Origin: Mycoemilia scoparia
Taxonomy: Eukaryota > Kickxellomycota > Kickxellomycetes > Kickxellales > Kickxellaceae
Direction: 5' to 3'
NCBI GenBank assembly: GCA_027575805.1
Contig: JANBPU010000048.1
Location: 1 to 64,000 of the forward strand
DNA: 64,000 nucleotides
The notes under the pieces were generated by a model. The model was given only the letters and a program-made list of their open reading frames with translations. It made no database searches and was not told the origin of the DNA. The translations under genes and the position numbers were made by a program. Positions 1 through 10,885 of this stretch are shown here, one piece after another (position 1 is the stretch's first letter; each line of letters begins with the position of its first letter).

Positions 1-803
1 ATACTAAAAGCCTTGAGATTGTGAGACTAAACAATCCATCCATACCAAATATTAGCCTTACCTCTGACATATGGCTCCGCACAAAAGCAATCAAACAATT
101 CCTACTGAATGACACCAAAGTGCACAAACCCTCACTACCAACAAATCTAGGATACTTTACTCTCCCACAAAAGATAGAACAGACCATAAACTTTGGAAAG
201 GTACATGGCCTTAGAGTACCCCCCAACCAACGAACTACAATCTGGCGACTACTCCACAACAGAGTTCCTCCTAAAAAAGATGGCTCTAAGATTTGCTTCT
301 GCCACCCAGATAATACACAGTCATCATTACACATCACTGGTGAATGCAGCTCTACAGCAAACCTCCGAAGAATCCTATGGGACCGCTGGCACAATGCCAT
401 GAATATCACAACAGATATTATTAGGAAAGAGGTAGAACATGGAAGAACTGGACCTCACTTAACTACTCAACCATCCCATTCCTCTCATTCTACTGTCACA
501 ACACCACCACTACCAGACCCAAACTTTTGGCTAATAGCTCCCCTGGCCAAGTGGCCTATCTTAAAGACTATATCCAAGAAATCTCCCACAGCCAAAGCAA
601 TTGATGACATCTGGCAACTCTTTGCATCTGCCTTGATACAAACAATATGGCTTAGACGTAATGATCAGGCATACAGGGACCACCGGTGGACTAATGAGAA
701 AACAAGACTAGTCTTCAATAACCTCATCAAAAGATACTGGACTGCAGCCCTGCCACCTAATTCCCCACTCATACATATGCAAGACCTCTTCAAAATTCCA
801 TAA
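1..803 (+). mobile_element. 3' end of a non-LTR retrotransposon ORF2 (partial)
   Basis: The frame is open from the window edge to the TAA at 801-803, so this is the C-terminal end of a longer protein. It contains the pattern typical of the zinc-binding region after LINE reverse transcriptases (zf-RVT): an IWRLLHNRVPP stretch followed by C-x-C-x10-H-x4-C (codons for ICFC near 290-300 and HITGEC near 331-348) and then an aromatic-rich helix. The reverse transcriptase domain itself would lie upstream of the window. The last ~100 residues carry another Trp-rich patch. The tail downstream has tandem repeats, as is usual for non-LTR elements. I infer a retroelement remnant; whether the full copy is intact cannot be judged here. 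Confidence 0.75.
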
Positions 804-1004
804 GAACAATGTTCCTCTTTTCCCCTCTTTTATATTCATTCTAACTTCTCTTCACTTATACTTACTTCTTCTCATTATGTAACCTACAGGACACCCTAAG
901 TACCTATTTAGATACTAAGGCCTACTCCTCCTCTGGCAATTATGCTCTTTGGCCCCAGGAATAATAGTATTTAAATTTTCATTTTTAACTTTACTATTAG
1001 GGCC

Positions 1005-1150
1005 TTTGGCCCACCAAAGTAAAATAAACCTATACACACACCACGGAAACGTCTTTGGCCCACCAAAGTAAAATAAACCTATACACACACCATGGAAACG
1101 TCTTTGGCCCACCAAAGTAAAATAAACCTATACACACACCACGGAAACTT
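1005..1150. repeat. Three tandem copies of a 49-bp unit (retroelement 3' tail)
   Basis: The unit begins at 1005, 1054 and 1103 and is nearly identical in all three copies. Each starts with a small perfect hairpin (CTTTGG, a 4-base loop, CCAAAG). It lies about 200 bp after the stop of the retrotransposon ORF, so it probably belongs to that element's 3' end. Confidence 0.85.
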
Positions 1151-1356
1151 GCCGTTAAGCTCTACCGTTAAAAATTTTAAAAATTTTTGCTATATATAGT
1201 TATTATAGGTTTTAGAACACCATATGGCCAATATTCACCTGTGACCAAGTTTATGGTAGACAAAAATTAGTTCTCATGCTTGGCCCAATAACCCGAAATA
1301 TTGTATGCATCTCCTAGGGGCTCTTATTTTCTATCACAATGTGAACTTTGACCAAA

Positions 1357-1469
1357 TGGGTAACAATTTTTGAAGGGATACTTTTGTGGTAGCCAATGGT
1401 TATATGAGCAATCACAACCAAATGAATGTCCAGTTCTATTAGTAAACATTCACCCTTCAAAATAATCCC
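1357..1469. mobile_element. MITE copy 1
   Basis: About 113 bp with terminal inverted repeats of the pattern TGGGTAAYAATTTTTGAAGG at the left and its complement at the right. The internal sequence resembles the other copies in the window. The right terminus is slightly eroded. Confidence 0.7.
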
Positions 1470-2589
1470 TCATATATACCCGTGAAATATTGGAAAGACT
1501 TCTTTATGGAAAGGATAGATGAACATAGCAGCAGATAGTTTAAATTAAGGACATTTTTAAGGGCACTATCATTTTGCATATACACAGAAATAAGGCTAAT
1601 TTTGGACTTTTTACAACACATGACTACAATGATTAAGATCATGAGCACAATGGATGTACCTAAAATTAAAACAACCACGTCAGCGAAAAAAGAGTTGGTT
1701 TTTATACACAGAGACATGGTATGATGCGATCTAGATAGATTATTTTTAGAACCCTCAGTCAATGGCGGTGAATGGCTACTTGTATAAAAATGCCTACATG
1801 CCTTGGCACAATTTATACTGAAAACTACAAAGCTACATGCTTACAGCAGAACGGCCATGGAGGAATGTTAGACTATAATATACATGGAATTTCTCAAGAG
1901 TTTCTATAAAGTACGCAGCATGGGATCAAAAGCTTGGCATGTAGGGACAGAAAGGATTGCCACTTTAAAAACTACAATCTCTTTGTAAAGCCCAACCGGC
2001 CAACGCCACCAAAGCGATTTTCCTTTTATACACCGACACAGAGCAATCTGTCAGACCTTATTGTGGTGAAAAGTATTCTACCCAAGCAACTGCACCATCA
2101 CAGCCAGATGGCACTATGATACCCTCATGGATGCCAGCCAATTCTCACTAAAACCCCAGCTAAAACATATGGGCTATGGGCCGAATTGAAGGGAATGCGT
2201 GAGGGTGTCTGTCTGTTTCCTTTTGGTGGAGAGCTTTCCAAATAAAATATCGCCATACATTGGTGTCATTCCAGGCTGCTGCCCTCATTTTTCCCATGGC
2301 CAATATTTGCTATGATAAAGCTTTGCATGCTATATAAATAGTTTGCTGGGACTCACCCACAGTCATTGTGCGGCTAATCAGCAGTGAAATTCGACTTTAT
2401 AAAACTTACTGCGATTTCTAAGGATCATCTCTGATGGCTAGATTTCACTAGCTAAGCTTGACCATATGACAGATTCCTTGTCCAAAGGAAACAACTCTGC
2501 ACCTTCATATGTTCCTGAAAGTTTGGCCTATAAGTCATGCATTTTGGGGAGATTATTCCAGTAAACTTTTAGAGGAGACTTTGCCAGTT

Positions 2590-2662
2590 ATAAGGGAAAT
2601 CACAGCCAGATGGATGTACAGTTTTACTAGTAAAACTTAGCCCTTCAAAAATTATGATCCAT
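2590..2662. mobile_element. MITE copy 2 (right half only)
   Basis: Matches the right half of the MITE family, including the TACTAGTAAAACTTAGCCCTTC segment and the terminal AAAATTATGATCCA. The left half is not recognisable. Confidence 0.6.
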
Positions 2663-4008
2663 ATTTGCAGATGGTGTGGGAGCCAGTGGTATTATTATTA
2701 CATGTGATAGGGAAGGCATTATATTCTGGTGGTCCGTACTCGAGCCTTTTCACACACACGCATGCATACATACGCTATAGTCCATTGGTCGCTTATCCCA
2801 GCCAACTACAGTTTGCTGCCCTATACACAGGGTCTATTCTGGCAGCTGTTGTTACGGCTGCCTGGCATTGTGGTTGGCTACCAGTTCCTCACCAGCGCCA
2901 AAAGCACCAAAACTTTTTATAGCTGCTCTCTCAGCCAATCCATGGTGTCCATCGCGCCACTAGTCACTTTAGAAATAGTAACACACAAAGAGAGAAATGC
3001 AAGCTAGTCAAACAAAGGTTTTGCTCTGGTTCACCACTCCCACCACCAGCCCAACCACACATATATTCATCCTCTAGGCTTGGATCACGGTCAAAGTGCG
3101 CAAAACCACCCAACCAGACAACCAGCCAGCCAACCAAAATAGATATAAAAAGTATTTTTTTCTGGTACATTGTGAGGAGGGCAAGGCCTGTTCCCCATTT
3201 TCCCTTTATTTTTAGTGTCAGCTAATGCACCTGCATGTCTGCCGTTACGAGACACACACATAGCCCATTCTCAAAAATCGTGGGGCATGTACAACAGCCT
3301 ATTGTTGGCAGCGCAGGCTTTTGCTTAACGCTTTGGCTGTCACTCGGTGTTGGGTGAGGCCCACAGCTTTAAAATAAATTCAGACCACTCCGCTCCCACT
3401 GCCCTTCTCTGAGATTTGTTACTAGTGTGTTTTTTCAAGTTTTCTCTCTCCCTCTCTTTTTTCCACACTTGCCCAGTCAAGCCAGCTAATACTTGTTTTT
3501 CCCCACTCTATTTTTGCACTGACACCAACACTGTCTTTATGCTACTGTGTAGCATTCACTAATTCTTTCCCAGTCCCAAACTGTAGTTTGCTGCTCCTTG
3601 TGTGTATGCGTGTCTGATTAAAACTACACCTACACATTTCTCTTCATATACATTTGAACAAATCCCCACCAGCTTGCCTCCCCTGTGTTGAGCATATAGC
3701 CTCTCTTTCTCAACTGCTTTTTATTTCTGGTTATTTTTGCTGCATCTTTTCTTTTTTGTCTGTTATATCATCTTACTTTGAATACAACATAATCAGCATC
3801 GTCGTTATTGGTGGTTGTTTGCGGTCTATCTCGGCTCTTTGAGATATCAGTCACCATATCCTGCAACTGTTATTGTCAAGGCCTTACTTACGAAGACTTT
3901 TGTTGCCTCCACCACAGCGATTGTGACATCTTCAGGGTATTTGCTGTGCTGCTATATACATCATTGCGCTAGTGCCAGCTGTTTATGAATAACCGGTCTC
4001 TTTTCCAG

Positions 4009-4488
4009 GTAAGCTTCCACATCCGCCCTTCTCCGTCCCTACTTTTCTCATCCTCATAGCATATAAAAACATTTCATTTTCCTACTACCCGCATATAAAC
4101 GCTATTTATTTACCATATCACACAAAACACTTTTGGTTGGAAAGTCCCTACTATTGTCCTACTTCTACTACTATTACTACTACCATTATTATTATTATAA
4201 ACACGCACATATCTCCATATAAATAATTGTACTCTTGGTTCCTTTCTTTCCTTTTTTCCCCTTATCTACTAGCAAAACCATTATTATCATTATCATCATC
4301 ATTTATTATCTATTCTTGATATATACAACGCATCACAGCGCCTTGTCCTTTCCATTTTGTTCCAGATTTCTCACTGTTCTTAGAGCAAGCCAAGTATACA
4401 GTGTGGGACCACTGGTTATTTAAACAGGTTTTGTTCTAACCACTTCTTGTTTTCTTCTTATATACCTGCTTTTTCTATATATTTACAG
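4009..4488 (+). other. Possible 5' UTR intron of the chitin synthase gene
   Basis: A strong donor (CCAG|GTAAGC) at 4009 and a pyrimidine-rich acceptor (TATTTACAG) ending at 4488 lie 149 bp before the CHS start codon in an otherwise pyrimidine-rich leader. This is inference from splice-site shape only. Confidence 0.35.
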
Positions 4489-4636
4489 CAGCAGTGGTCC
4501 AGATATACAGCATAAATACACGCACAGCGCCAAGTGTTTTGCCCCAACAACAACAACAATAATTATAACTTTTCCCACATCTATTTGAAAACCACTACCA
4601 TTACCACATCCACAACTACATTGCCTCATTCCGACC

Positions 4637-7600
4637 ATGCCTCTCCCACCAGGAAGAGGGGCAACGATGCTTCGTCGTGGCCGCACACTTGTTAGACCCG
4701 AGCGTCAGCAGAGTGCCGAGCCCATGATCCAAAAGACCAAAAGAAAACTCACACCATGGGTCATTTACTCACGCGTTATCACTTTCTGGTGCCCCGCTTT
4801 CTTCCTGTCAAAGCTGGGAAAGATGCCTGACCCAGGTATGCAGCAAGCGTGGCGTGAAAAAATTGCTCTAGTCTCGCTTATTGCCCTTGTATGTGGAGTA
4901 GTCGTCTACCTCACACTGTTTTTGCCCATGACCTTCTGTCGTGGAGAAGACTCCAAACTTCAGGACAGTGCCTTTGAGTATGACGAAAAAGGCAAGACTG
5001 GTGGCGGTATTGTTGGATATCTTGGCCAGTTTACCAATATTGCTGACTCTGATCTTCCCAGCACCATGATGGGGTTCAGGCCTGGCCAAGATGTCACTCC
5101 CTATTTCCAGCGTCCAGTACCCCAGTCTTGTACCAAAGTCAACTCCAACTTCTTGGCTGCTCGTGCTTCATCTGAATTCCTTTGCCAGCAAAATAATGGC
5201 AATGAAGGCTGTCCATTTGACCAGCCACTAGAAAAAATTATAAAAAACCCGAAAGATAATATTAAAAAAGACCGACCTATTGGTTATTCATGGGATAACT
5301 TCCCTCCAGGGTATGCTGTCATCAATGGTATGGTCCTCAACTTTTCGCCCTACCTAAGTATTGTCAGGGAGCCTCGCAAAGATGACCTTTTGGACAAGGC
5401 TATCCGTCAGGCTACCGATGAAGGTGTGTCCGATATCACCGTCCTGTTTGCTTCGAAGGGAGACCTCATGGATGCTGTCCCATGTATCAAAGAACGTTAC
5501 AATGCTGGTGTTTTGGCCAAGGATACTATTGGTTGTTTCAGTGTCAATCTTTACAACTACTTTGCCTTGGTTATTATCATGGGTATTGTGCTAATCCGAT
5601 TCTTTATGGCCCTCATTTTCCAGTATTTCTTGTCCTGGCAGCTTGTCCGTCGTCCATCCAAAGACAAGGTTGCTCCGCTCTCCTACAACGCCAATGCTCC
5701 CTGGAGCGGAAAAGCGCCTACGACTGGTGGTGCTAAGGTCAAGTTGGCCTCCGGTGAAGCCGATGAATTGTACACTGCCCTTCTGGTCACTTGCTATTCT
5801 GAAGGCGATGAGTCTATGCGTGGAACTTGCAACTCCCTTGCTGCTACCCAATACAGTGACAGTCGCAAGCTGCTGTTTATGATTGCTGATGGTATCATCA
5901 AGGGTGATGGTGAAGAACGCAGCACTCCCGATATTTGTGTTGACATGATTGAGCAGGATCCTCAGTTCCTTGACCCCCAGCCTTGCTCGTACATTGCTGT
6001 TGCTGCTGGCTCCAAGCAACACAATATGGCAAAGGTTTATTGTGGCCACTATGTCTATCAAGATCACCGTGTTCCTAGTGTCATTGTTGTCAAGTGTGGT
6101 ACCCCAGAGGAAGCCAACAACCCCAAGCCTGGTAACCGTGGTAAACGCGACTCCCAGATCATTTTGATGAACTTCTTCTCTCGCGCCATCTACAATGACA
6201 GAATGACACCTCTTGACTATGACCTGTTCAGAAAGGTCCACCACTTGATGGGTGTCACTCCCGATTTGTTTGAAATTGTGCTTATGGTTGATGCCGATAC
6301 CAAAGTCTACCCTGACTCTTTGCGCCTCCTAGTCAACTGTATGAATAATGACCAGCAGATCATGGGCATTTGTGGAGAAACCAAGATTGCCAACAAGCGT
6401 GATTCATGGGTCACTGCCATCCAAGTCTTTGAATACTACATTTCTCACCATCTTGCTAAAGCCTTTGAGTCAGTATTTGGTGGTGTGACATGTTTGCCAG
6501 GTTGTTTCTGTATGTACCGCCTGAAAGCTCGCAAGGGCACTGACTGGGTTCCTGTCCTTACCAAGCCAGAAATTTGTGAAGAGTACTCCCAAAATGTTGT
6601 TGAGACACTGCACGAAAAGAATCTCTTGCTTCTTGGTGAAGATCGCTTTTTGTCCACTCTGATGCTTAGAACTTTCCCCAAGCGTAAGATGATGTTTATG
6701 CCTCAAGCTATTTGTAAGACCCTTGTCCCGGACTCTTTCAAAGTTCTTTTGTCTCAACGTCGTCGCTGGATCAATTCTACTGTGCACAATCTCATGGAGC
6801 TGGTTCTTGTCAAGGATTTGTGTGGTACTTTCTGCTTGTCCATGCAGTTCTCTGTCATGCTTGATCTCATTGGTACTGTTGCACTGCCTGTAGCCATCAT
6901 CCTGACGTACATTCTCATTGTCCGTGCTGCCACAACAACCTATGATTCGGCCACCAAGTTTGTCCCGCTTGTGATGCTTATCACCGTCCTGTTCTTGCCT
7001 GGAGTCCTTATCCTTGTCACTACTCGCAAATGGATCTATGTTGGATGGATGTTGATCTATCTCATTGCGCTTCCAGTTTGGAATCTTATCCTTCCTGTAT
7101 ATGCCTACTGGCACTTTGATGATTTCTCCTGGGGCGAGACTCGTAAGGTCCAAGGTGAAACCAAGGGAGACTCACATGGTGGAGGTGATGGTGTGTTTGA
7201 TGGAAGCAAAGTGCCCATGCGCCGCTGGGAAGACTATGAGAGGCGCCGCCTCCGTAGTATTCGCCGCAAGAAGCGTGATGGTGAGAAGGGTGCTGAGTCC
7301 CAGACATTTGGTTCCCAGAGCCAAGCTACCATTCCTGAAAGCGAGGGCTTGATTTCTAATTCCCAGCCTTCTCCGGTTGAATACTATGAAGATCAGCCAA
7401 GATACGACTATTTGGAGGGAGCAGATTCCTCCATATACTCACCTCATCCAAGCCAAGCCTTCAACCAAGGAGCTGGATATCCACCACATCCCTCAACCAG
7501 CAATGCACCACCAGTCCATTACTCGCAGGCCTATGGCGGAGGAGCAGCTGGTGGCTACTCACATGCTGAAGAGTATGAACTTCAACCATATCCATCAGCC

Positions 7601-7780
7601 GAAATGAGAGCCCATCAGACATCATCGCCATTTGATGACCCATTGCCACCCACTCTGGCCCCAGCCCACTATGGCAACCAGTACGAGTACCAGCATGACG
7701 AAGCAGCAGCAGCAGACTATGCCTATCAACAACAGCACCAAGCCCCTGGAAGACCGGGAGGACCACGGCCTCAGCAGTAG
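4637..7780 (+). CDS. CHS3: Chitin synthase, class IV (Chs3-like)
   Basis: A processive GT2 glycosyltransferase that polymerises UDP-GlcNAc into chitin at the plasma membrane. The 1047-residue protein is encoded without introns. An N-terminal membrane-associated region and a TM segment (about 74-100) precede a TM near 310-335. The catalytic domain follows, with the acidic motif VDAD (551-554), TCLPGC (618-623), EDRFLSTL starting at E668, and the chitin synthase hallmark QRRRW at 707-711. Three or four TM segments at about 735-825 would form the translocation channel. The sequence around EDR/QRRRW is extremely close to what I know of yeast Chs3, which supports class IV. The last ~220 residues are a low-complexity Pro/Tyr/Gln/His cytosolic tail. 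The start has a good context (CCGACCATGC) and gives the expected Arg-rich N-terminus. Long antisense ORFs inside it are shadows. Confidence 0.96.
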   Translation: MPLPPGRGATMLRRGRTLVRPERQQSAEPMIQKTKRKLTPWVIYSRVITFWCPAFFLSKLGKMPDPGMQQAWREKIALVSLIALVCGVVVYLTLFLPMTFCRGEDSKLQDSAFEYDEKGKTGGGIVGYLGQFTNIADSDLPSTMMGFRPGQDVTPYFQRPVPQSCTKVNSNFLAARASSEFLCQQNNGNEGCPFDQPLEKIIKNPKDNIKKDRPIGYSWDNFPPGYAVINGMVLNFSPYLSIVREPRKDDLLDKAIRQATDEGVSDITVLFASKGDLMDAVPCIKERYNAGVLAKDTIGCFSVNLYNYFALVIIMGIVLIRFFMALIFQYFLSWQLVRRPSKDKVAPLSYNANAPWSGKAPTTGGAKVKLASGEADELYTALLVTCYSEGDESMRGTCNSLAATQYSDSRKLLFMIADGIIKGDGEERSTPDICVDMIEQDPQFLDPQPCSYIAVAAGSKQHNMAKVYCGHYVYQDHRVPSVIVVKCGTPEEANNPKPGNRGKRDSQIILMNFFSRAIYNDRMTPLDYDLFRKVHHLMGVTPDLFEIVLMVDADTKVYPDSLRLLVNCMNNDQQIMGICGETKIANKRDSWVTAIQVFEYYISHHLAKAFESVFGGVTCLPGCFCMYRLKARKGTDWVPVLTKPEICEEYSQNVVETLHEKNLLLLGEDRFLSTLMLRTFPKRKMMFMPQAICKTLVPDSFKVLLSQRRRWINSTVHNLMELVLVKDLCGTFCLSMQFSVMLDLIGTVALPVAIILTYILIVRAATTTYDSATKFVPLVMLITVLFLPGVLILVTTRKWIYVGWMLIYLIALPVWNLILPVYAYWHFDDFSWGETRKVQGETKGDSHGGGDGVFDGSKVPMRRWEDYERRRLRSIRRKKRDGEKGAESQTFGSQSQATIPESEGLISNSQPSPVEYYEDQPRYDYLEGADSSIYSPHPSQAFNQGAGYPPHPSTSNAPPVHYSQAYGGGAAGGYSHAEEYELQPYPSAEMRAHQTSSPFDDPLPPTLAPAHYGNQYEYQHDEAAAADYAYQQQHQAPGRPGGPRPQQ

Positions 7781-8870
7781 AGTATGTAGTAGCTGTTGTT
7801 GTTCAGTTCCAATCAGTGTCTATGTCAGAGTAATGTAAAAATCCCACTCTTGCCATACTACACGCATCAAGTTAAAGCGAAGCTCTGGTAGCAAAAATAT
7901 TTCGTGAACATCAAGTGATATTATAGCTCTCTGTTTCTTTTTACCTCAACCAAGTAACAAAGTCAAGTATATATATATATTTTTCGTCTTTCTATCTTTT
8001 AAAGTATTTATCAATCAAGCATTTTATACACATTATTGCTCATTGGAGTTACATTAGCACACGTGTATTCTCATCATAAGAATCTCTCAATCTATTTATT
8101 TATTTCTATTACTAAAACCAGGAGTAGTTGTGCTATGTTTGTAGATTTTTGGCTGCTATATTCTTAAGTATGTAAGTAAATATGTATTTGATCTGCCTAA
8201 CATTTTTTGAGCTCTTGTTTATTTCTTTTTCTGGCTTGTTACTTTACAATACATTTTTCTTAACCATTTAACTCGATTCTTATGCATTTAAAAGTAACAG
8301 GCAGCAACATAAGCGCCTCTTTCTTTGGTTTACAAACTGGGAATTCAATCTTTATTCATGTGGACGAGATGAGGTAGGGGAAGCGCATTTATACAATAGC
8401 TACTTTGGGAATCTTTTCTATAGTATCTACTATTTACTGTCGATGGCTTTATTTCTGCAAAGATTATGAATATTAGAGTGGCTAACAGAGGTAAATACTT
8501 TATTTAGCCAGTATACAAAGTGTGGATTATATGACTCATGCCATTTTGATAGTAATTCTCTATTATTAATATTAATGTTGTTATTTAATATACTGTAAGC
8601 CTTATTTTGTTTAATTAACATTATCTTTTATTACTGTGTATGCGTATATATGTATATATATATATATATATGTAGTTCTGGAATTCATTTATAGTTTCAA
8701 AGTCCCGGAAAATTCACAGCCTAACAACTCTCTATTTCCTTTTTGTTGTTTCATTCACTTTTTCTTCAATACTCTCTCATATTTCAAAGATTCCTTTTTT
8801 ACAAGCCAATATGAAATTAATAGCCAATACCCAAGGGTATAATAGCAATAAATTATTGATAAAGGCTATT
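7781..8870. other. Intergenic, AT-rich
   Basis: 3' flank of the chitin synthase and upstream region of the next gene. It contains AT microsatellites (around 7970 and 8650-8670). No gene is supported. Confidence 0.6.
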
Positions 8871-10349
8871 ATGCTTTTCCAGATAATATTTCTAGTTTTC
8901 GTTGGACAGTCTTGTTGTAATGGCTATGTTACAATAACTGATCTGTTAAAAAAAGAAGGGTTTATAGGAAATGGTAACTTTCACAAACTTTAATAACCTA
9001 TGATTATATGGTTGTATATATGTTAATCAAGAATCTTGATTCCTAATCGTATAAAAAATATTTGCCTGTTTGTGTATATATATACACTGACGGATGGGAA
9101 TTGTGAGTTTAGTTTTTCCCTATGGATTTACTGCTTCTACAGCTGTTCGTGTACAGCTACATAACTCTACAAAGTTTTTGCCATGGGCTGCTGATGTTAG
9201 AACAGAAGGTGAGTACATTTCATATTCATACACGAGTCTAAATAAACCTTACTATCATCATTGGTCGTTATCATCGAAATCTGGCTATATTAACAAAATT
9301 GTTGCTAATTTCTTTTTTCTATGTTTGTGTTTGGGGGAGGGGATGTAGATTTGATTGATGAACCATTAGTTGCTTATACCAAAGGTGGAATAAGTGGGCT
9401 ACTTTTAGTACGTGAAAAAAACCAATAATATCGAACTTATTGAATATTATACATGTGTATATACCTTTGTGCATTGTTAACAAAACTTTATTTAATTTTA
9501 TGTTGGTGAATATGTGTAGCTACAAACTAATGGTGATCCATCAAATTATCTTCGAGTCAATCCAATGAAATTGATAGTCAATGTTCAAAACAGCAAGTAT
9601 CGTCAACAATGATTGTTTTATTAATCTTGTATATGGGCAATAGTTTTTGAAGGGTGAAAGTTTATTAGTAAAACTGGACATCCATTTAGCTGCGATTGCC
9701 CCTATAATCACTGGTCCCAAAAATTCACTCTTCAAAAATTATTGCCCATATTACTAGCCATTCATACTAACATTATATATATATATATCTATATATCTAT
9801 GTGGATAGGTAATATTGCTACTGGTCAAATAGTAATCCCATATAAACCACCAAAGAGTAGACCACTTAGTTATGGTAAGTAGTAACAGTAGTTCATGAGC
9901 ATACTTTATTGCTAGAACCTTTTATTAACCAAGATACACACATACACTTGCCTGTATATATAAATGTTTTCCTTTAACCATCATCAATATTGTTATTATT
10001 AGGTAACGAACAAATTACTGACAATTTATTTGCTATTGTATTTGAACAACAAAAATTATTTGGAAGCAAGTATCATCATCATCACCTCTTCTAACTTCTT
10101 TTCTCAATGCTAAACAAAAAAGAATACACATAAATTTGTTGCGTAAAGATACATACAGCCATTTAACTCTAACACACATGCGTTCTGTTTAAAACGACAT
10201 TTATTATAGGACCAGATATTTTGTTGATGCGAAGCAATCTTTATAATTTCGATGGCAATGATTTTTATTTCAATTCCGATGTGAAACCTCTTGGTGCATT
10301 TTATATGAATATTTTGCCGCCTGTCGAACCAATGGATACATTCATATAA
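8871..10349 (+). CDS. Secreted or ER-lumenal protein of unknown function (7 exons)
   Basis: Proposed exons are 8871-8973, 9113-9208, 9349-9407, 9520-9592, 9809-9874, 10003-10065 and 10210-10349, giving 199 residues with consistent phases. The N-terminus (MLFQIIFLVFVG, then QSCCNG) looks like a signal peptide. No TM segment follows, so the product is probably secreted or lumenal. The remainder reads as a beta-rich soluble domain (VFPYGFTAS, YTKGGISG, GQIVIPYKPP). I do not recognise the family. Introns 4 and 6 preserve the frame only if GC-AG splice sites are used (A|GCAAGTATC in both); with the neighbouring GT the frame closes at once or early. Intron 4 also contains a complete MITE. The gene precedes the TRAX-like gene on the same strand. 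Confidence 0.65.
9634..9748. mobile_element. MITE copy 3 (inside an intron)
   Basis: 115 bp with clear terminal inverted repeats (TGGGCAATAGTTTTTGAAGG and complement), flanked on both sides by TA (9632-9633 and 9749-9750). It sits entirely within intron 4 of the secreted-protein gene. Confidence 0.85.
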
Positions 10350-10885
10350 TAAGAATATTATATTAATGGTCCGGTGGGAAGGGGGAGGAAGGGTTAATTG
10401 ATAATAAACATGAAAAAAAAACAAAAACGGCTGTGTTTAATTATTATTTATTTAAAGACAGAGATATGAGAATTTTAAAAATGCATACAATTTTTTGACA
10501 CCACACAGTGAGGGGAGGGAGTTTCTAGCAATATTTTATTTTTATTATGATTGATTTTCCAGTCTTTATAAACATTTCTCTTGCAAAGCTTTACAAATAA
10601 AACTAGTACCCTTATCATCACCATTGCTATAAAATGGTAAAACAGTTTAATGTGTCTAACAAGATCTCTATAACATAATTTTTAGTATACAATTCTATAT
10701 AAAAACCTTGTTTACAAGAGATTAAAATCTCAAAATCTTAACCCATAATATTTGGTAATGTTTCATTGGCTATGGTTTTTATATACACAACTTTTTTTGT
10801 AGAAAAAGGGGAAATATTTGTGTTTTACTTATATTACTACTCTACTTTATTCTAGGAAAATAGTATATATATACACTTTTAAGCA
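10350..10885. other. Intergenic, AT-rich
   Basis: Space between the secreted-protein gene and the TRAX-like gene. No coding or RNA feature seen. Confidence 0.6.

Larger units (their letters stand above)
1470..4636. other. Intergenic region upstream of the chitin synthase
   Basis: No convincing coding region. It holds a half MITE at about 2590-2662 and, from 3400 on, long pyrimidine-rich tracts typical of a fungal promoter and 5' UTR. Short ORFs here (for example 2665-2922) show no recognisable composition or partners. Confidence 0.6.

Noticed and set aside
1005..1150. CRISPR-like array
   Set aside because: Three contiguous repeats without unique spacers, in a eukaryotic genome next to a retroelement.
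2665..3170. Short overlapping ORFs in the CHS upstream region
   Set aside because: Different frames and strands with no family features, in a pyrimidine-rich leader region.
5591..7766. Long antisense ORFs (217, 227 and 101 codons) opposite the chitin synthase
   Set aside because: They are mirror frames of a highly conserved coding sequence with biased codons; no independent start, domain or composition supports them.
9094..9348. ORF starting at the ATG at 9094
   Set aside because: Phase-consistent splicing puts this ATG inside intron 1 and uses 9113 onwards as exon 2 of the secreted-protein gene.
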